From: Ctena decussata
Taxonomy: Eukaryota; Mollusca; Bivalvia; Lucinida; Lucinidae
Assembly: GCA_963989385.1 (NCBI GenBank)
Contig: OZ022515.1
Location: forward strand, 6,170,803-6,234,802
DNA: 64,000 nt
Reading direction: 5' to 3'
Below are positions 22,250 through 32,624 of this stretch, piece by piece. Both the position numbers and the translations under genes were made by a program. How positions within the stretch are numbered: position 1 is the stretch's first letter; every line of letters starts with the position of its first letter. A model generated the notes under the pieces. The model saw only the letters and a list, made by a program, of their open reading frames with translations. It had not been told where the DNA came from and did no database searches.

Positions 22250-22310
22250 GAATGTACTTCACAAAAGTCATGTATATATTGTACATGTTGTATATATTGT
22301 ACATGTAAAC
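22250..22310 (+). repeat. Short tandem TGTATATATTGTACATGT
   Basis: Two adjacent copies of a unit of about 18 bp with internal dyad symmetry. Confidence 0.7.
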
Positions 22311-22584
22311 CCAGTGAGCAACATCAAGATCAATACCTGGGATAGCATTTAAACTCTTTGAAAATTATTTCTATTAAGAGATAACATTTTTTTGTAAAAG
22401 CCTCTACTTGTTGCTGAGACAGTCTTGTCTCCCTTTATATTTTTCAATTGCTTGTCCGGCAGAAAGACCTGCATGCCCATTTGTGTTTGGGTTTTTTTTC
22501 TTTGAAATAATATTAATAATTACTCTTCTATTCCCTCAAATTTGAAATCCTATATGAACAGCTAGTGCAGACCATTTGTAGACA

Positions 22585-22900
22585 AAGCTGTTGGCAAACA
22601 GTGTAGACCCTGATCAGTGCAGTCTGATCAGGGTCTATTCTGCAAGCATCATGATGCATAATCATTAAATACACTTTGACCCAAATACGTGACACAACTA
22701 AGAGAGCCTCTTCTTAAAGTACAAATTCTAGGTAAGTTTTGGCGGGGAAACAAACCCATGTGACACAAGGTGACTTGTACTTAGCTGAAGGGATTACCAT
22801 AAATTCTAAATATTTGGACAAAAAGGTCTGAAGAAAACAGTGCGGACCAAGATCAGGAGCAGTCTGGTCAGGGCCTATACACTTTGCCAGTAATGTAACA
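22585..22900. mobile_element. Two small palindromic repeats of the GCAAACAGTGTAGA family
   Basis: 22589-22645 reads GCAAACAGTGTAGACCCTGA, then TCAGTGCAGTCTGATCAGGG and TCTATTCTGC, forming a hairpin. A divergent relative is at 22836-22895. Others occur at 40285-40363, 40405-40455, 43911-43985, 46370-46430 and within 29095-29130. They look like very short MITEs. Confidence 0.6.
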
Positions 22901-23104
22901 TCATTTAGAGGCAAACCAACTTGTTCAAGTTTTAAGACAGTTACAATAAATATGATTGGTGTCCCTAATTTTACTAGACTGTAGGCTGTGATCAAGACTG
23001 CACCAATCTAAGTGTTGCATATTCGCATGTGTCATAAGGTACCTTTGCTATATGTGACCCACTTACTTTATCGATCGATATAACACCTTCCACACATGTC
23101 AATG

Positions 23105-23217
23105 GTCAATGGTTAAACTCTGTAGGGAGGGCTATAATATTCTGACCCGCTCCTCTCCTAGACCCATCTTTTGCAAATGAAGTCTTATAGCTCTGGGAAT
23201 GACAATCAGAGTGTTTT
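23105..23217 (+). repeat. Isolated module of the duplicated-block repeat
   Basis: GGCTATAATATTCTGACCC and CTAGACCCATCTTTTGCAAA, then TATAGCTCTGGGAATGACAA, match the modules of about 185 bp at 15.2 and 21.1 kb. It directly abuts the hairpin terminus at 23218. Confidence 0.6.
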
Positions 23218-23275
23218 AAATAAAACAAGAGTTGTCAGAAGACAACAAAGCGCGCCTAATGGGTGCCTGACCCTT
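23218..23275 (-). mobile_element. Terminal hairpin of a second pearl-like family
   Basis: Reads AAAACAAGAGTTGTCAGAAG then ACAACAAAGCGCGC; the hairpin is TTGTC-AGAA-GACAA. The same end, inverted, closes the element at 39928-39955, and another copy is at 61903. In 3' orientation it ends CTCTTGTTTT, like the CTTGTTT ends of elements 1 and 2. The body would extend to the right, but its far end was not located. Confidence 0.55.
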
Positions 23276-23279
23276 ATGA

Positions 23280-25690
23280 AACGGCTTTCTGACAGTAAAC
23301 TGAAAATACACTGACAATACACTGACAACACACTGGTTTTAAGCAATTTTTCTGGTAACACACTGGCAATAACATGGCATCACACTGGTAATAGAAAAGT
23401 ATGTTCTGGTAATATGATGGCAATATTGTCAGTATATTGTCAGCAACTGGTAATAGTCTGGTAATACCCTGGATATAAACCGGTAAGAAATAATGGTTTG
23501 GCAACACACTGACATTATTGTCAGTCTATTGCCATCTTCTGGTAACAGGCTGGTAATACACTGACAAGAAATTGTAGCAAAGGAAACATTATTTGACAAT
23601 TCAACACTTCTTATTTCTGATTGAATAGCAAACTGTCTTTTACATTATTTAAATGCTGAGACACTGAGATTCTATTAAATAAATGACAATACACTGGTAA
23701 CAGACTGGTAACATACTGACAACATAGGCCACAACATTTCTCCCATTATAAATCAATGGGAATTAATATTCCAGGCCCTCAAGGCTAGCTGACTCCGTGA
23801 TCTGTGGTAAGATCTAGCCATATTTCAAACCATCTGAGATTTTAAGGTTGTCCTCGTTTCCTGCATGAATGAAGAAGACCCGATCAAAATAAAGGCACTT
23901 GAGTCAGGCCACATTTTCCCCATTATAACCCTATGGGATCTGAACCATGGAAACTTATAATAGTCTCGGTTCTGATCCGCTTTGGCCCAAATGCTAATGC
24001 AGCCTTTCCCCCACGTCCCCAATGATGCTGCAGATCAAACTTGATTGCGATCTGCCAGCTTGTCTCAGAGGTATTCATGATTGAAAGTGTAAATGGAACA
24101 TGGATGCCCGGCTCAATCCCATACTATTAACTCACCTTGTCAACTGTAGTAACTCAGGTGAGGTGTAATCTTAAACCTTTGGAAAAGATATGTGTGGCAG
24201 CCAACACACTGGCCGGTGTAACCAGATTATAACCAGATTGCCAGTCTGTTACCAGAGTATATTACCAGTTTGTGTCCAGATTATTGTCAGAATAACCAAG
24301 GTTAAAAAGGGTTCGGGATTCAAAAGGTTTCTGAGATTTTAGGTTCTTTTGAAATAAAGGGATTTGGGCAAGTCTTGTCCTGTCCCCCCCCCCCCCCCCC
24401 CCACCACCACCACCCACCCAACAGACCTACAATGGTGCCATCAGATGTGTCTTGTCATAAGTAAAAGTAATTGGGAATCTGAACTTTGAGCTTTAATAAT
24501 TAAGTATATTACTACCCATATGAAAAATGCTTGTATTGTCAGTGTGTTACCAGTGTATTGTCAGTGTATTACCAGTGTCTAAAAATGTATTTATTGTAGC
24601 TGGTTTCAAAGGGAGACTAGTCAATCTCAACTTCTCCAGATATGAAAATTATGATTTATTTGATTTTGTTTTGCTTTTTCATCGAGTAATTTATAAAAAA
24701 TTGTAAACAATTAGTAAAAAGTAACAAAATTGTTAGATAATTATAACATGCATCGACTGATTTATTGATAAACAATAAATAATAAAAATATATGCAAATT
24801 TCTAACCAATGCTATTTTGATAAATGTAAATATGCACTATATATATTTCTCAAACACATTCTGGTGGTGGAGAAAGGAGGGCGAGCTATGGAAAAGAGAC
24901 TGGTAACACAATGGCAATACACTGACAATAAACTGGTAACACACTGGCACTACAGAATAAAAGGTAGCAAAGTAGCGTCACACTCAGGAAGATAATTGGC
25001 AACTGATTCCGACAAAGAAGGACTTAAATATAAATATTAATTTAGCATTTTAGTGCCAGTGTATTGTCAGATACTTTCTTGCCAGCTATCTATCAATTTT
25101 AGCACCAGTGTATTGTCAGTTGTTTCTTACCAGTTGTTTTCCAGATATGACAATACTATGGTTATACACTGGCAATACACTGAAACGTTCCAATTCCAGT
25201 GTGATGTCAGTGTGTTGTCAGACTGTTGCCAGTGGTCCAGTGTGTTGTCAGACTATTGTCAGTGTGTCCAGTGTGTTGCCAGTTTATTGTCAGTGTGTTG
25301 TTATTTGTTAGTAAGAATCTATTGACTATTGTCAGTGTGTTGCCAGTTTATTGCCAGTTTATTGTCAGCTTGTTGCCATTTGTTAGTAAGAATCTTTAAT
25401 TGATCATCACATTTAAATTTTTAAATTTTCAGCCAATTTTTTTTTTCACTTGAGACAATTTAATGCCATTGTGTTGTCAGATTATTGCCAGTCTGTTGAC
25501 AGGTCTGGTAATAGGCTGCTTATACACTGGCAAGAACCTGACAACACACTGGTAATACACTGGTAATTATTGTCAGGTCTGGAAATAATCTGGTTTATAT
25601 AATACACTGGCAAGAACCTGCCAATAAACTGACAATACATTGACAATACACTGGTAACACACTGACAATACAAACAATTTTCATAAGGGA
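23280..25690. repeat. Motif cloud of CTGGTAA / CTGACAAT and complements
   Basis: Dense clusters of ACACTGGTAA, ACACTGACAAT and ACTGGCAATA occur at 23288-23570, 23680-23725, 24895-24965 and 25500-25680. The reverse-complement words TTACCAGT, ATTGTCAGTGTGTT and GCCAGTGTATT occur at 24190-24300, 24525-24585, 25045-25380 and 25455-25500. Words recur every 10-11 bp or in multiples of that, without a fixed long unit. Orientation flips between clusters. Open frames here are low-complexity CQ/VLSV artefacts. Confidence 0.8.
24385..24422 (+). repeat. Poly-C and CCA microsatellite
   Basis: A run of about 18 C residues followed by CCACCACCACCACCCACCC-like sequence. Confidence 0.9.
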
Positions 25691-26470
25691 ACTCTCAAGG
25701 TTACAAAGCATCCTGTCTCAAAACATTGTTAACAAAGTTAACCTGGGGTGAATGTGGTAGCTAGTGCACAAATGAAGTTTGCATCAGAAGCTAGACTAAG
25801 TCAGTTGTTCCCTTTGGCATACAGGGCCGACTTGTATGCCACTATCTGGATACTTTGCGGACATTGAGGGTCGGGTCCTCATGCACCAGATGGAGAGATA
25901 CCTATCAGTCTAACTCATAATGCCTCATGGTGACAAAGGGTGGTTCCTAGTATGGGTTTTCACACCACCTTTACCCAGTACTAAGTTGGTCTGATGACAC
26001 CTCCTTACCCTTTGCAGACTTCTCATGTTTCCTTTGGCCCCACCCCATAACCTCACCCCTAGCCTGAACCAGTTGTCAAAGCCTGGTCTCCGTATAAACT
26101 ATTTCATCTGTGATCATTATGTCCAGTTTCTAACTCTCCAGGGCAAGTAATGGTACCAGTTTCTGCCTTAACCTTTTTGCTAACAATATAGAATTTAATT
26201 AACTTGTCCCATAAGGTTGTCCACTTCAGGACCAAAAAGTCAGGGTTTGTTATGCATTGGTGAGCATGTGGTATTTGAAAGTATTGCAGCCTCTTCTTGA
26301 GCACATTTTCCATACAATTTATGTGCCATTCATGGTTTTCAAAACTTAAAGAATATGGAAGTGCCTGTATGGAATTGTCCAGCAGGACAGTAGTAGTATT
26401 CCTGCAGTAATTGTAACAGGATTCTTGGCAGGAATCTGGACATGAAAAAGTTTCCCAATGGGTTTTCCAC
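25691..26470. other. Non-coding, nothing recognised
   Basis: Unique-looking sequence between two motif clouds. The minus-strand open frame at 26104-26472 shows no known motif. Confidence 0.4.
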
Positions 26471-27360
26471 ATGATTTTTTCACTATAATATAAAATTCCC
26501 TACAGGATTCCAGCAGGACTCAGTGTGGAATATTAAGTGAAATATTCAAATTAGCAGGAATTCAGGCAGGAATTCAGGCAGGATTCCCACCAGGAATATT
26601 CAAATGAGCAGTATTCTCACTGTAAAATTTGAAATTCCTGGCAGGAATCCTGCCAGGAATATGGACAGGATTGTTGGCATGAATTTGGTTGTGTTGCATT
26701 ATTACACAAAGACCTTGACATACTCTTTCAACATGCTATTTAAAACTTTCACATACACAGTGGCTTTATAAAACACAACAGAACACATATCTTGTCAATC
26801 TCTTGGGTATTATGATTATATTATAGACATGAATCAGTACTGCCATTGCTCTATAATTCAATTTTATGACAGAAAGTAATTCTGTTACCACCACACATAT
26901 ATTGAACTCATTTTCATTTTTATGTCCAGGGATGTGGGTGGGGTACATGGAATTGTGTATAAATTGAATATTTTACCCCTAAACTTAAATCTGCCTTTAG
27001 AAATGTATGCATTAATGATACAAAAAATAATTAAACTTACATTCTCTTCATACTAGCTGTTATTAATTCATCCTTCAAATAACACAGAAAACCTTTTAAT
27101 ATGTTTAGTCTTCAAGTTGAATTTATCACTTATGATTCACTGTGTAGTTGAAGTGTACCGCCAAAATCTTTATGCTAGATTCAATTAATTTTGCAAAATT
27201 TTCAGCTCTGTTTTCCTGCTAGGATTCCTGGCATGAATTTTTCAAATTTTCCTGCTGGAAACTTGAGTGGATTTTTTATCATTTTCCACATACTGTTATA
27301 ATTCAGCCTGAAAATGAAATTCCTGTCTATGTCCAGCAGGACTCCTGCTGTAATCATGTC
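26350..27360. repeat. Motif cloud of GCAGGAAT / ATTCCTGC words
   Basis: Recurring words include CAGGATTCTTGGCAGGAATC, ATTCAGGCAGGAATTCAGGC, TCCTGCCAGGAATATGG, TGCTAGGATTCCTGGCATG and AGCAGGACTCCTGCTG. Both orientations are intermixed and many words are self-complementary. There is no fixed period. Confidence 0.65.
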
Positions 27361-27569
27361 AGAATTTTCGTACGGGGGTTCTCAACAATAACTGCTGTAT
27401 AAGTCACTCTGTTACCGCACAGGCATACTGAAATATGAAACAGACTGGTATGTTTTTTTTTTTTCCCCAGCAAATTGCTACATATTTTAGTGTTATAGTC
27501 AAGATTTTTGAACATCCTGTAAATATGTTGCCTATTCTTGTTCATTTTACATTATTTCATGGTACAGTT

Positions 27570-28320
27570 CTATGTCCCAAAATATGTCCCCTCCAGGATA
27601 ACTATTCTTATACATGTATGCATCTAAATCTTGAAACTTACTTCACGAAAACTTGAATTTAAATGTTCTAGTCATAGCATTGGATGTAACAACAGAAATT
27701 GTTTTTGTTTACCATGAAAAAAGGCTTTTCATAATCTTGACACTTTTTAAAATAGACAGATTCCAATGCCCTATCTTAATATCATTATTTATCAAGTGAC
27801 CTACCTGAGTTTGTTTCAGTCCTCAACAGATACAATTGTATCTTTAAGGTCTGAGTAACAAATCACAATTTTCTTTTTATTTAAAGTAGAAATTGAGGGT
27901 CAGAGATGTGTGTCCCAAAAATATGTCCACTCCAGTACAAATTATATGGATAGTTTAGTGAATCATTTCTGGAAAATATTAAGATCTTGCAATGGTTTGA
28001 TTTAATAATTTTGTATCTGCATACCAGACTTGCAGGAAATTTTATACTGCTGAAAACAAATCTGATATGGAAAAAAGTTTGTACTACCTTCTTAAATGTT
28101 TTTCTACCACTGAATTAAGATATCAAATGAAAAATGTCAATTTACACAATTTTCTACGATTTTTTCTGTTTTATTGTTTGCATATATATGTTTCAAATTT
28201 AAATAAAAACTAAGTTTGACAAGTCAGAACAGTGTATTTTTTGTGTGTGTGTCCTTCATTAATGTCCTCTCCAGAACTTTGTACTGGAGAGGACATCAAT
28301 TTGGGACACTCTCCAGTTCA
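27570..28320. repeat. Scattered TGTCC(N)CTCCAGGACA motifs
   Basis: ATGTCCCCTCCAGGATA at 27583, TGTCCACTCCAGTAC near 27924, and an inverted pair TGTCCTCTCCAG ... CTGGAGAGGACA at 28262-28295. The same word occurs at about 14100, 14283, 14449 and 14799 and again in copy 2 of the 2.1 kb block. The surrounding sequence is AT-rich and unrecognised. Confidence 0.5.
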
Positions 28321-28800
28321 ATAACGGTTTGCACTTTCCAAGAGATGTCTGGGCGATCTCAAGAGCCACGCAGCCTCGTTCACTAACACAAAAATCATTG
28401 GCCTAAAATCACCATGATGGAAGTTACAATAAAAGAAAGGAGGTGAAATCAAAATAGAAACACAGACATTTACTTCCAGATTTAATTTCAGGAATTTTCA
28501 TAGGCACAGCCAGCTTAACACCCTTTCAAAACAGACATGTGACCCATAGCTTCTTTATAAACGTTCTTACTTAAGCAAAATCTTACATTAGTCCTAGTAA
28601 CTTCATAGGTGAATATAGGTTCAAAATGTTTTAAAAATACACAATTTCTGTGTTCAAATCACTCAAAAACAGTCATAATCTGGTGTAAAAAAGTTTTTTT
28701 TTGTAAAATTCATTATATATGTTATGTGGAAAAACATATAAGAACCATGTAGAAGGGTACTTTTTTTAAACCCAATATGAGACTGTTTGCTCTAATTTAA
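28321..28800. other. Non-coding, nothing recognised
   Basis: AT-rich sequence without coding or repeat signals that could be supported. Confidence 0.4.
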
Positions 28801-28822
28801 TGCGAAAGTGCCCAAGTGCCCA

Positions 28823-29062
28823 ATAACTGGACAGTGGAGATGTACCACAGCTCACTGATTGTGTTTCATGGTTTTCACAAGGCATTTGGATATTGGTGAC
28901 AGAGATACAAGCCACCTCTGTCACAATGCCTTGTGTATACGGTCAGACCATTTGCCGGCAGAGCCCCACAAACTGAACAGTGAGCGAATCAAGTGTGTCA
29001 ACCGTGGCAAATGTCAGAGTCATGGGGAATATCCGCTGTGTTTATTGCACCTTAAATTATAA
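28823..29062 (+). pseudogene. His-Me finger (I-PpoI-like zinc-bound) endonuclease fragment, copy 1
   Basis: The frame 28859-29062 ends in a region with the layout of the zinc-binding His-Me finger of homing endonuclease I-PpoI. TSHLCHNALC carries the catalytic-type His and two Cys, SDHL the next ligand His, and KLNSER the metal-binding Asn position. KC-x6-C-x2-H-x5-C (KCVNRGKCQSHGEYPLC) matches the second zinc site. The reading continues upstream past one in-frame TGA (28856-28858) into QWRCTTAH, where TGA could be a decayed CGA in an H-R-L context. The family nicks or cuts DNA with one metal ion. Here it is a 5'-incomplete remnant beside a transposase-like ORF. Similar domains exist in uncharacterised metazoan proteins, so it need not be a homing enzyme. 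Confidence 0.75.
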
Positions 29063-29314
29063 AAATGTATACAGTAATCTGTACACTCGTGTGTAAACCT
29101 TTGCAAACAATGTAGATCCAGATCAGCCTCTAAGAGTACAAAAGTTGTCGTCTTTGAATTTGTGTGGCATATGGTGCCACTGTCTTGTCTGGGAGGAGGA
29201 AGCCACCTTATGGTGTGGAATCCATATCTGAACCTAGGACCCATAACCTGGGATCTGTATCTTGACCAGTTACAGTGATTGTCCTAAAAGTGGTTGGAAT
29301 CTGGTTTTTCTTAA
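28910..29314 (+). repeat. Direct repeat R, left copy (contains the His-Me finger)
   Basis: Aligns with 31476-31878 over about 400 bp: the endonuclease fragment, the downstream 'gtatacagtaatctgtacac' segment, GTCTTGTCTGGGA and CCTGGGATCTGTATCTTGAC. Identity by eye is around 90%. The two copies have the same orientation and flank about 2.15 kb. Confidence 0.85.
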
Positions 29315-29928
29315 AGCTTTAAAATGGCTTAGTAAAATGGCAGATCCTGATCAGATTGCTCGTAAAGAAGCAGGCTGATTTGGGTATGCACTTTTGGTTG
29401 TGGTACTTCAAGCTCAGAATTGTGGGTCTAATTACTGTACTTTGTTGGATACATTTTGGAAACATAATTAAATCTGGATTCTAAGTAACAACAATACCAA
29501 AGTTTTGGATTAATTTTTATTAACATTTGATATTTAACAATAAACCGAAGACAAAGGGAGAAACAGGCAAGCACGTATAAACCGACTTATATCCATTCAT
29601 TCACAAAAATTTCAGAAAAGAATTTGGTAAAAGAATTTGGTGAATGTTCAGAAAGAATTTAGAAAGAGAATTTGGTGCCAAATTGAGTACCAAATTGTTT
29701 TACTAAATTCATCAGTATCTCCAAATTCTCATCAAACATAACAGAACAGAATAATAGGAAAGCAAATAACACTATAAGCTGTTGCTAAAGTCACTTCTGA
29801 TCACTTCCATGAGCATGGTTAGATGGAATATGATCCAGCTGTCCTTTTCTGTAGTCTGATTTAACTTTGGTACTTTGCTTATACTCAGAATGAGCCTGAA
29901 TTCTCTTACTGTTCACCACAAGCTTATG
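29315..29928. other. Non-coding; small AGAATTTGGT cluster
   Basis: At 29615-29700 the word AGAATTTGGT or its complement ACCAAATT recurs about six times, a small motif cloud. The rest is unrecognised. Confidence 0.5.
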
Positions 29929-30863
29929 TTAAACAACTTCCAATCTCTTCGAATAGTTTCTGTGGTAATCCGCATCCCTGTCTGCTGCGCTCAGAGCGCG
30001 CTTTGTACGAGATGAAAGTTCAATTCCAGAATATTCACATTTCTTAATAGCAGAAGTTCCTGGATCATTATTGACCCTGTGGATTGCTGAAGAACCCCGT
30101 CCTTCCATTGTGGCAGAGAAATTGACATTCTTTGGGAGTGAAACACTTAGAGCATGGCTAACTGCTTCATATTTCTGAGTATCAGTGTATAGTTTCATTT
30201 GTTCTACAGAAGCAACACTTAACTTCATTTTCAGTATTTCTAATAGTAAAACCTTGTCATTTTCATTCATGTTTAGGTTATGGATCCTGTTAGATGACAG
30301 AAACATGGAGCGATTCCAACAGTTATTCGTAACACCACCATGGCACACAGCAGAATTGTTCGCACATTTGGAACAGTCCCCATCATAACATGACTGTCAA
30401 TTCCAGAACTTTAGGTAAGATCCGCTTAAAGGCAGCCACGTTACCGGCATGATCTTTCATGAGTTCCTTAAGAATTAAGCTGCATCTTGCTTTTACATCC
30501 TGACTCAGAACTTTCTGAGCCTCTTTTCTCTGTTCGCATGTTCGTCCGGGAAACATTCCGTCACTAAAATTGGCCTGATAACAGTTTCGAATGGGCAAAA
30601 ATTGGACTTCTGAATTATTTATACCTTTCTTGAGTGCTGTCAACTTCTTAGAGATATGTAATTCTACATCTGACAATATATAAGTGGTCATGGCTTTTTA
30701 TCCTGCCACAGATGACATTCTTGTGTATACCTATATGCAGGTGTGTTCGTGAATTCTGTTGACACTTCAGTGACACTTTACTGGCACTAGTAACAGTTGT
30801 TTGCTTCTGAATCTCAAGGCTGATAAACACAGGACTTGAAGTGCCTCTCATCTTCTTTAGCAT
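29929..30863 (-). pseudogene. Degenerate transposase-like protein, possibly Mutator-type
   Basis: Minus-strand frames join with frameshifts. A segment to about 30395 contains RNCYQANFSDGMFPGRTCEQ, LILKELMKDHAGNVAAFKRI and LPKVLELTV. The next segment, in another frame, continues SCYDGDCSKCANNSAVCHGG, NRIHNLNMNENDKVLLLEIL, TDTQKYEAVSHALSVSLPKN and GRGSSAIHRVNNDPGTS, and ends KRLEVV-stop at 29929. The Cys cluster and the order CxGGxxNN, NMNENDK, TQK-EA..ALS.SLPKN and GR..SAIHR.NN resemble the C-terminal half of invertebrate proteins annotated with a Mutator-like transposase domain. That match is from memory of the family and needs a profile search. Frames shift near 30390 and 30700, and the N-terminal part is missing or decayed, so this is a dead copy. 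Direct repeats R flank it. Confidence 0.5.
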
Positions 30864-31015
30864 TGGTATGGAAGCTATGAGGGCTAAAATTCAGTAGTTT
30901 TAGGATTCCTTTTCATTTTCAAATTTTAATTATAGAATTTAATTGTTTTTTAAATTCTTTAAGATTTGACTAAATTTTACTATAGACATGCAAGAATTAC
31001 TTTTTTCTCATTTAT

Positions 31016-31471
31016 TTTGGTACAGATAGATAGAAACGTTCCTAATGACTTAGGAAAAGTTTACTTCATGAAAAAATATCAACTAGTAAGGAAGTTATAG
31101 CAAAAAAACTACCAAACTTTTAGTCAAAATGTGGTGTTCAACAAGGTGCGGAAATCAGACTTCTAGTATATCTCTTTAAATGTCTGTCAGATTTCTACAG
31201 TTTAAGTAACTGACCTCATACTACCAGAACAAGTTCTAGAAAGGAGTAGAAATAGATTAAAAGGCAAAGTTTTGAATTTTAATGCCAAATGAGGGTCTGA
31301 TATAGGGTGGGGTAATTGTTTATACTTTCAGTTTGCGAGGTCATTTTCGCTGATACAGTCATAGGATTTGGCACAGAGACAGAATTTCTCCTACATTGAA
31401 AGGCGTCCTACAGGTAGTGAGTACTTAATTTTAATTTTTTGAATAATTTGGACTTTTAAGTGAGAACCGTT
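31016..31471 (+). repeat. Repeat A, deletion-derived copy
   Basis: Matches 9482-9766 plus 10216-10443. It lacks the 449 bp and roughly 40 bp segments present in the first copy, with CTGATA and GAG(A/G)TC at the breakpoints. It ends exactly where direct repeat R begins. Confidence 0.85.
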
Positions 31472-31627
31472 AAAAGCCACCTTTGTCACATTGCCTTGTG
31501 TATACGGTCAGACTATTTGTCGGGCGAGCCCCACGAACTCAACTGTGAGCGAATCAAGTGTGTCAACTGTGGCAAATGTCAGGGTCATGGGGAATATCCG
31601 CTGTGTTTATTGCACCTTAAATTATAA
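31472..31627 (+). pseudogene. His-Me finger endonuclease fragment, copy 2
   Basis: Reads KSHLCHIALCIRSDYLSGEP, then HELNCERIKCVNCGKCQGHG and EYPLCLLHLKL-stop. Relative to copy 1 the first zinc-site His is replaced by Tyr (SDY) and the Asn after HNALC's His is Ile. The second zinc cluster and the LN catalytic position are intact. Upstream sequence is repeat A, so no N-terminal half exists here. It is clearly a paralogous remnant, not a functional gene. Confidence 0.75.
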
Positions 31628-31878
31628 AAAGGTATACAGTAATCTGTACACTCGTGCGTAAACCTTTGCAAACAGTTTAGATCCAAAAAGCGTTTAGGGT
31701 ACAAAAGTTGTCGTCTTTGAATTTGTGTGGCATATAGTGCCACTGTCTTGTCTGGGAAGAGGAAGCCACCTTATGGTGTGGAATCCATATCTGAACCTAG
31801 GATCCATAACCTGGGATCTGTATCTTGACCAGTTACAGTAACTGTCCTAAAAGACGTTGGAAGCTGGTCTTTCTTATC
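31476..31878 (+). repeat. Direct repeat R, right copy
   Basis: Partner of 28910-29314. It ends at a fragment of a small MITE (31883-31935). Confidence 0.85.
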
Positions 31879-31882
31879 TAGG

Positions 31883-31935
31883 GACAAATGGAAAATATAT
31901 TATTTTAGGTGTCCCAATTCTTAAGCACATTACGG
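31883..31935. mobile_element. Half copy of a MITE of about 105 bp (GGGACA..TTAAGCACATTA)
   Basis: GGGACAAATGGAAAATATAT and ATTTTAGGTGTCCCAATTC, then TTAAGCACATTACGG, match one arm of the palindromes at 41056-41163 and 45064-45168. Confidence 0.65.
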
Positions 31936-32099
31936 TATTTTCAGAAAGCAGATTGGGATAAAGTTAATATAATATGAAGTTTTGATACAATTTTATTACC
32001 ATATTGCCAGGTTTTTTGTAAAAGCTTCATTTAATATCAGTGTGGGTCACAACTTTGTGCTTACATAGAAAAAAGTCAGAAAAAAAATATCCCAGGGAA

Positions 32100-32365
32100 T
32101 TCCTACTCTTCCTGTCTGTAGAAAGTCCATGGACTCAGTAGACAGTCTGGGCAATGTCCATGGACTCAGTGGACATTTACCATGGGCTTGGACCAGTGAG
32201 TCCATGGACAAAGTCCAGTGAGACCAGCCAACCTTGACAATGTTCATGGATTCATTGGATATCATCTATGAACTCAGTGGATTTAAAGGTGGACTGGACA
32301 ATGTCCATAGACAAAGTCCACTGAGTCCATGGACTGACTGGTCATTGTCCATGGACTTTGTCCAG
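32100..32365. repeat. Palindromic minisatellite CCATGGACTCAGTGGACA, left cluster
   Basis: Repeated GTCCATGGACTCAGTGGACA and ACAATGTCCATGGAC words with dyad symmetry, interrupted and degenerate. Related to the denser cluster at 34530-34975. Confidence 0.8.
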
Positions 32366-32620
32366 TCTGGTTTGGTTGAAAAATTGAAGTTAAAGTAGCT
32401 CATCCCTTGAAATTTAGAGTAAAATTCTAGTTATTTGAAATAATTATTTCCAAACAATTACTAATATTTAAGTAGACAAGAAAACAATAAACACCATCTA
32501 AGTTTCCACCCATATAGAACTTATAATTTGACAATTTTAATCATAATTTGGCAACAACACTTTGATCACCAATTAGTGATAATTTTTCAGAATATTATAA
32601 ACAGAATTACAACAGGACTT
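32366..32620. other. AT-rich spacer
   Basis: Nothing recognised between the minisatellite and element 2. Confidence 0.5.
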
Positions 32621-32624
32621 TATT

